Source: R-RK-3 sp963834945 (GTDB lineage: Bacteria; Pseudomonadota; Alphaproteobacteria; Rhizobiales; Rhodomicrobiaceae). From it: a DNA stretch of 64,000 nt. The DNA is taken from contig CAWIDT010000001.1 of NCBI GenBank assembly GCA_963834945.1, positions 744,001 to 808,000 of the forward strand. Reading direction: 5' to 3'. The notes beneath the pieces are model-generated. The model had not been told where the DNA came from and did no database searches. It saw only the letters and a program-made list of their open reading frames with translations. Shown here piece after piece: positions 59,727-64,000 of the stretch. Numbering within the stretch: the first letter of the stretch is position 1; each line of letters starts with the position of its first letter. The position numbers and the translations under genes were made by a program.

Positions 59727-62048
59727 TTGGAACCTACATCTGCGCGGTCCGGCAAGAGCTTTGATTCTGCAACACTGCTATTCGATTCCACAATGAAAGC
59801 AGACCTGGTCAACATGGTTAGACAGGGGGACTCTGCGCAGGCAGAACAATCCAGCCTGGCCGACATCAGACGGATTTGGTCAATTCTTAAGCGGAGATGG
59901 CCAATCCTGCTTGGCGTGGTGGGCGTCTTTGTGGCCCTGACCACGGTTTGGCTCGTCCTGGCAACGCCAATTTACACCGCGACCGCCACAGTCATAATCG
60001 ACCCACGCAAAACCAACACCATTAAAAATGATGCAATCGTCTCGGACCTCGTTCTGGATGTAAATACAATTGCGACCGAGGTTTCGCTCATTCAATCGTT
60101 TTCCGTGGCTCGTCGCGTGGCGGAACGTTTGCACCTAAACGCCCTGCCGCTTTTTACGCCGAAAAAAAAAATCGGTGCGATAGCCCGGATCCGCAAATTC
60201 TTTTCTGGCCGGAAAGGGGCCGAGCCAGATCCGGAAAACGCCAAAGACAGCCAATCCGATCCGGTGGGCACGTCTCAATCTGAGCTTGATCCGGCGATGC
60301 AGGACGTTATCGAGCAGATACGATCGGGGACGAAAGTTCGTCGGCTCGCAACAACCTATTTCATCGAGATATCCTTTTCTCACCCGGACCCTCAATTTTC
60401 GGCCAAGCTCGCCAATGCAGTTGCGGAGTCTTACTTGGAGGAGCAACTTGGGGCTCATTATCAAGCGGCACAGCGAGCGGCGACTTGGCTAGATGCTCGG
60501 GTTTCCGGCGTCGCAGCTCAGCTAAGAGCTTCTGAACGAGCCCTCGCGGAACATCGCGCGAAATACAATCTTGCAAAGCAGCAAGACGGCACGCTTGCGG
60601 ACCAACAAGCTATCGACATCAATACGCAACTCATTGCCGCGCGCGCTCAGACCATCACAAAGAAAACCCAATACGAGCAGGTGCAACATACTCTTGAGAG
60701 TGGAGGCGGCATTGACGGAGTTGCCGCGGTAATGGATTCCCCAGCCATCGCTGCCCTTCGATCACAAGAGGCGTCTATTACGCGCGAAGAAGCCAATCTC
60801 TTAACTCGTTACGGCCCCCAGCATCCCGCCATCATTAAGATACGAGCGGAGCATGCCGATGTGAACCGGCAGATCAAACGCGAGATTAGCCGGGTCGTGG
60901 AAATGCTCAAAACGGACTACGAATTGTCCCTGAGGAAAGAGCAGTCCCTCGCCAGCAGTCTGCGGGAGATGATCGGTGGGCAGAACGTCGATGACCAGTC
61001 AATCATTCGTCTGCATGAGCTCGAGAATGACGCCCAGTCAAATCGGACGCTTTATGAGGCCACTCTGGCCCGTTTCAAAGAGGCTCAGCAGCAGACCACG
61101 CTCGATGTCGCGGAATCACGCATCGTCACGCCGGCCTTTGTACCGGAGAGGCCAAGCTTTCCGAAAAAGAGCATGTTCCTGGCACTGGCGATCGTTGGCG
61201 GGTTGATGCTTGGTGGCGGTGCCATAACCATACTCGAGTCCCTCGAAAACGGCTTCACGTCAGCAGTCCAGCTTGAGCAGGCGCTAGGCTTTCCCGTTCT
61301 TGCAATGGTCCCCATGTTGGACGAGACAGAACGGCTCGTTGATGGGCGCATCGTGCCGATTCCAAAATATGCGGCCTTGCGACCACAGTCTAACTTTGGC
61401 GAAAGCATTCGCAGCGCCCGAATGATGGCGCAGATATCGAAGGGCGACTGCCCGGCGAAACTCATACTTTTCACGTCGTCGATTTCTTCTGAGGGAAAGA
61501 CGACCATCGCCATGTCAGTCGCATTGTCGGCCGCCGCAGCGGCAAAGCGGGTCCTGATGATCGATTGCGATCTGCGTGCGCAATCCGCGACCAAGCAATT
61601 CAACCTCCTTGAAAAGCCGGGGTTGAGCAATCTCTTGATGCAGGAGATTGACGGCGAGCGTGCGATCTACCGCGCCAAAGCGTCCAATTTGGAGATCCTG
61701 CCCGCTGGCACAAGCACTAGCAATCCACCGGATCTGCTTGGGTCGGAGCGGATGCGCGCACTGTTGCAGACACTCCGAGATCGTTTCGACGTCATCTATA
61801 TGGATGCCCCGCCTTTGCTGCCGGTGATTGATGCCACGCTGCTCTCCGAGCTCGCAGATAAAGTAGTCCTCGTAGTCCGTTGGCGCACGACCCCTCGCAA
61901 TATTGCCCTTCGGGCAAGCCAATTGATTGAGAACTCAACTCAAAAAATATCCGGGATCGCCTTCAATGGCGTGCGGACAGATCAGCTTATGAACTATGAT
62001 CCGTATAATACTTTTTATCACAAAACTTATGGTGATTATTACAAGTGA
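59727..62048 (+). CDS. Polysaccharide co-polymerase with tyrosine autokinase domain (Wzc/ExoP type)
   Basis: A 773-residue inner-membrane protein. TM1 is at about 62-83 (ILLGVVGVFVALTTVWLVLA), followed by the Wzz periplasmic domain with TATATVIIDPRKTNTIKNDA and a long coiled coil (about 240-440). TM2 is at about 487-508. The cytoplasmic BY-kinase domain has Walker A SSISSEGKTTIA, Walker A' VLMIDCDLR and Walker B VIYMDAPPLL. The C-terminal Tyr cluster (YDPYNTFYHKTYGDYYK) is the autophosphorylation site. It controls exopolysaccharide chain length and export. TTG at 59727 is the first start; ATG 59793 and 59814 are alternatives. First gene of the locus. Confidence 0.88.
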   Translation: MEPTSARSGKSFDSATLLFDSTMKADLVNMVRQGDSAQAEQSSLADIRRIWSILKRRWPILLGVVGVFVALTTVWLVLATPIYTATATVIIDPRKTNTIKNDAIVSDLVLDVNTIATEVSLIQSFSVARRVAERLHLNALPLFTPKKKIGAIARIRKFFSGRKGAEPDPENAKDSQSDPVGTSQSELDPAMQDVIEQIRSGTKVRRLATTYFIEISFSHPDPQFSAKLANAVAESYLEEQLGAHYQAAQRAATWLDARVSGVAAQLRASERALAEHRAKYNLAKQQDGTLADQQAIDINTQLIAARAQTITKKTQYEQVQHTLESGGGIDGVAAVMDSPAIAALRSQEASITREEANLLTRYGPQHPAIIKIRAEHADVNRQIKREISRVVEMLKTDYELSLRKEQSLASSLREMIGGQNVDDQSIIRLHELENDAQSNRTLYEATLARFKEAQQQTTLDVAESRIVTPAFVPERPSFPKKSMFLALAIVGGLMLGGGAITILESLENGFTSAVQLEQALGFPVLAMVPMLDETERLVDGRIVPIPKYAALRPQSNFGESIRSARMMAQISKGDCPAKLILFTSSISSEGKTTIAMSVALSAAAAAKRVLMIDCDLRAQSATKQFNLLEKPGLSNLLMQEIDGERAIYRAKASNLEILPAGTSTSNPPDLLGSERMRALLQTLRDRFDVIYMDAPPLLPVIDATLLSELADKVVLVVRWRTTPRNIALRASQLIENSTQKISGIAFNGVRTDQLMNYDPYNTFYHKTYGDYYK

Positions 62049-62177
62049 TCCGCAATTTGTTTTCGTATATCGCATGAGATCGGCGGTTAATAACTCTAAA
62101 TAGATATTTTTAGCTCCATCATTTTCTAGTAAATTCAACAGGATTGCCAGGTTTTATTTAAAACAAGAAGAACCTAC

Positions 62178-63323
62178 ATGACGCATATATCTGATCGCGG
62201 GCATCCTTCCCGCATGCCACAAAGTACAGAACTTAACCGGCGACAGTTTTTGACCGGTGCTACTGCTGCAGTATTTAGCGGCATAGCTGCGTCGCAAGGT
62301 CTGGCCAAGCCGGTCAATTCACTCAAAGCAAGGGCTGCCACACGGGGTATTCTTTACGGATCCATGGTTACGCGCCCCATGCTGGAAAATTCGCCCGAGT
62401 TTTGTGCTGCGGTCGCAAGGGAAGCCGCCATCATCGTGCCGGGCAATGAAATGAAATGGGGCGCGACGCAGCCAAGGCGCGGCCCACCGAATTACAAAGA
62501 CTCAGATTTCATCTCGAAATTCGCGTCGGAGAAGGGGCTGGCCCTGCGCGGCCACACCGCAGCCTGGCACATCAGCCTTCCGCCTTGGGTCATTCAAGAC
62601 CTATCGGCGCCCGGAGGGAAAGATCTCTTGGCCGATCGTGTGTACAGCGTTGTTGAACACTTTCGAGGACGTGTCGTGGAATGGGACGTCGTCAATGAGG
62701 CCATTGAACCGCGTGACGGACTTGAAGGAGATCTTCGTAACTCGCCACTTTATCGAGCCGGCGGGCCGAACTTCGTAGCCGATTGTTTTCACGCCGCCCA
62801 CAGGGCCGATCCTGCAGCACGGCTGGTATATAATGAATATGGATTGGCATATCAAACAACTTACGAGGACCGTCGTCGCGAGGGCACGCTCCGTCTGCTG
62901 AGCGATCTGAAGCGGCAGGGTGTTCCGATCCACGGGCTTGGAATACAATGTCACCTTAAAGTCGGTAACAGGTTTAACCCCAATGTATTCCGTAAGTTTT
63001 TGTCCGATGTCGCTGCCCTTGGGATAAACATAACTATCACAGAATTTGATATCGACGATCAACGGCTCCCTGCGGCTATTGCGGACCGCGACAGGCAAGT
63101 CGCTGATCACGCACAAAGGTTCCTCGACGTGGCCTTCGACGAACGGCGCCTTACTGCACTTATAACTTGGGGTCTGTCGGATCGATATTCATGGCTAAAC
63201 ATCGAAAGACCGCGGGCGGATGGAGTCAAGAAGCGCCCGCTGCCGCTTGATGAGGACTTGGCGCGCAAGCCGTTATGGCAGGCTATCGCGCAATGCTTCG
63301 ACAACGCTCCCATGCGTGCCTGA
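62178..63323 (+). CDS. GH10 glycoside hydrolase (endo-beta-1,4-xylanase family), Tat-exported
   Basis: A 381-residue enzyme with a twin-arginine signal (NRRQFLTGATAAVFSGIAAS). The GH10 (beta/alpha)8 barrel has NEMKWGATQPRRGPPNYKDS, RGHTAAWHISLPPWV, WDVVNEAIEPRDG (acid/base Glu), and ITEFDIDDQRL (nucleophile Glu), plus GLGIQCHLKVGN. Both catalytic Glu are intact. GH10 enzymes found in polysaccharide loci (for example near gum/EPS genes) can trim or release the exported polymer instead of degrading plant xylan. Located 129 bases after the autokinase and before a glycosyltransferase. Confidence 0.9.
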   Translation: MTHISDRGHPSRMPQSTELNRRQFLTGATAAVFSGIAASQGLAKPVNSLKARAATRGILYGSMVTRPMLENSPEFCAAVAREAAIIVPGNEMKWGATQPRRGPPNYKDSDFISKFASEKGLALRGHTAAWHISLPPWVIQDLSAPGGKDLLADRVYSVVEHFRGRVVEWDVVNEAIEPRDGLEGDLRNSPLYRAGGPNFVADCFHAAHRADPAARLVYNEYGLAYQTTYEDRRREGTLRLLSDLKRQGVPIHGLGIQCHLKVGNRFNPNVFRKFLSDVAALGINITITEFDIDDQRLPAAIADRDRQVADHAQRFLDVAFDERRLTALITWGLSDRYSWLNIERPRADGVKKRPLPLDEDLARKPLWQAIAQCFDNAPMRA

Positions 63324-63499
63324 GATGCGTCGCCGGCTGGCCATCGAGGTTCGGTCGGGCTTTCCTCAATCTGTGAAGAGGGGTTTGAGCAGAGCCTTGG
63401 CAGGCCGATGCGCGGCCGACGGCATACCGCGGTCGCAGCGCGGAACGAATGTGAGCCTGCGCGCCTAAGCTAGCCACCAGTGGATGTAGGACACGGAAA

Positions 63500-64000
63500 A
63501 TGAAAGTGATGATCGGGAGCGCGTCGCGCGGTGGTATGCGAACCGTTGTGGATGCCTACGAACGTGATGGTTTTCTGGCAGCCCAGAATATTCGCGTCAT
63601 CCATTCCTATCGCGAAGGCGGCTTCGTGGCGCGTCAGATCGTGCTGCTCCAGGCGCTCTCAACCTACATGTGGTGTCTCTTCACGAACAGGATCTCCCTC
63701 GTCCACTGTCACACGGCCATGTGGGGTAGCTTCTGGCGCAAGGGTCTGTTCGCTGCAATCGCCCAGCAATTCGGGATTCCGGTGATCCTGCATCTCCACG
63801 GCTCGGAAATGAAGCAGTTCTGGGCTGCGCAGAGGCCTTGGGTGCAACGGCTTATTCGATGGCATCTAGAAAGAGCGACTCAGGTTCTCGTCCTTTCACG
63901 GAGCTGGCAGGCATTCATCGGGAATATTGCACCCGCCGCGAAGATCACTGTCGTGCCCAATTATGTTTCGCTTCCCTCTCCAGTCCGTTCAATCGAGCGC
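63500..64000 (+). CDS. Glycosyltransferase (GT4-like), N-terminal part cut by window edge
   Basis: An open frame from ATG 63500 to the window end: MKVMIGSASRGGMRTVVDAY, then a sugar-transferase-type GT-B N-terminal domain with VHCHTAMWGSFWRKGLFAAI, GIPVILHLHGSEMKQFWAAQ and LVLSRSWQAFIG, VVPNYVSLPSPV. The H-H-HGSE and SRSWQ-F patterns resemble exopolysaccharide-assembly GT4 enzymes such as ExoL/GumH-type proteins. The C-terminal nucleotide-sugar-binding half is missing. Continues the polysaccharide locus. Confidence 0.8.
   Translation, partial: MKVMIGSASRGGMRTVVDAYERDGFLAAQNIRVIHSYREGGFVARQIVLLQALSTYMWCLFTNRISLVHCHTAMWGSFWRKGLFAAIAQQFGIPVILHLHGSEMKQFWAAQRPWVQRLIRWHLERATQVLVLSRSWQAFIGNIAPAAKITVVPNYVSLPSPVRSIER

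Overview
The window is a high-GC (roughly 60-63 %, estimated by eye) chromosomal segment of an alphaproteobacterium. A Hyphomicrobiales-like host is most likely. The evidence is the family content (a FadE/FadJ/FadI set, liv operon, DUF899/DUF2182 cassette and a very long growth-pole-ring-like coiled-coil protein) and two copies of a ~105 bp palindromic intergenic element of a type I associate with this group. No rRNA, prophage, insertion sequence or CRISPR array is visible; one tRNA (Tyr) is present. Much of the window is ordinary chromosome, with several accessory islands.

Layout. 1-9.6 kb: 3' end of an acyl-CoA ligase gene overlapping a MerR regulator, a leucine-rich-repeat protein, a DUF6065-like protein, a TPR protein, and a minus-strand beta-oxidation operon fadE-fadJ-fadI. 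10-16 kb: tatA, then a complete branched-chain amino-acid ABC transporter (livHMGF, a small membrane protein, and the binding protein) closed by a strong terminator. 16-24.3 kb: a sugar or sugar-acid locus with a four-carbon-acid-sugar kinase and two tandem split transketolases in one overlapping minus-strand operon, divergent from a NanR-like GntR regulator and an SMP-30 lactonase, followed by a short-chain dehydrogenase. 24.4-33.8 kb: tRNA-Tyr, an SH3 protein, an apparently free-standing 24-codon ORF with an extreme Shine-Dalgarno sequence, a FAD monooxygenase/MarR pair, an ArsR-SRPBCC-DUF899-DUF899-DUF2182 cassette, hpt and an OmpA-type protein.

34.1-37.8 kb holds the most unusual locus: a triple-DUF4399 exported protein, a single-DUF4399 exported protein, and an exported caspase-fold/formylglycine-enzyme-fold fusion whose catalytic Cys is replaced by Ser. 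37.9-40.8 kb: a bacteriocin-like peptide, a GntR regulator with a perfect 18-bp operator, a decayed sugar ABC transporter, and a Gfo/Idh/MocA dehydrogenase. 40.9-59.3 kb: mostly housekeeping (ferritin-like DUF892, APC permease, guaA, RsmB-type methyltransferase, MAPEG protein, growth-pole-ring-like protein, ferredoxin and its reductase, a second ArsR-SRPBCC-GyrI cassette, asd, TauE permease, rhodanese/phosphatase-like protein, Tat-exported transglutaminase). 59.3-64 kb: an AT-richer exopolysaccharide locus (Wzc/ExoP-type tyrosine autokinase, Tat-exported GH10 enzyme, glycosyltransferase) that runs off the end.

Three otherwise normal housekeeping genes (fadI, fadJ, guaA) each need one single-base frame correction. 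As guaA is normally needed for GMP synthesis, sequencing or assembly indels are the simplest explanation. The ABC transporter remnant at 39.1-39.7 kb is different: it has several frame changes plus a large internal deletion, so it is a true pseudogene.
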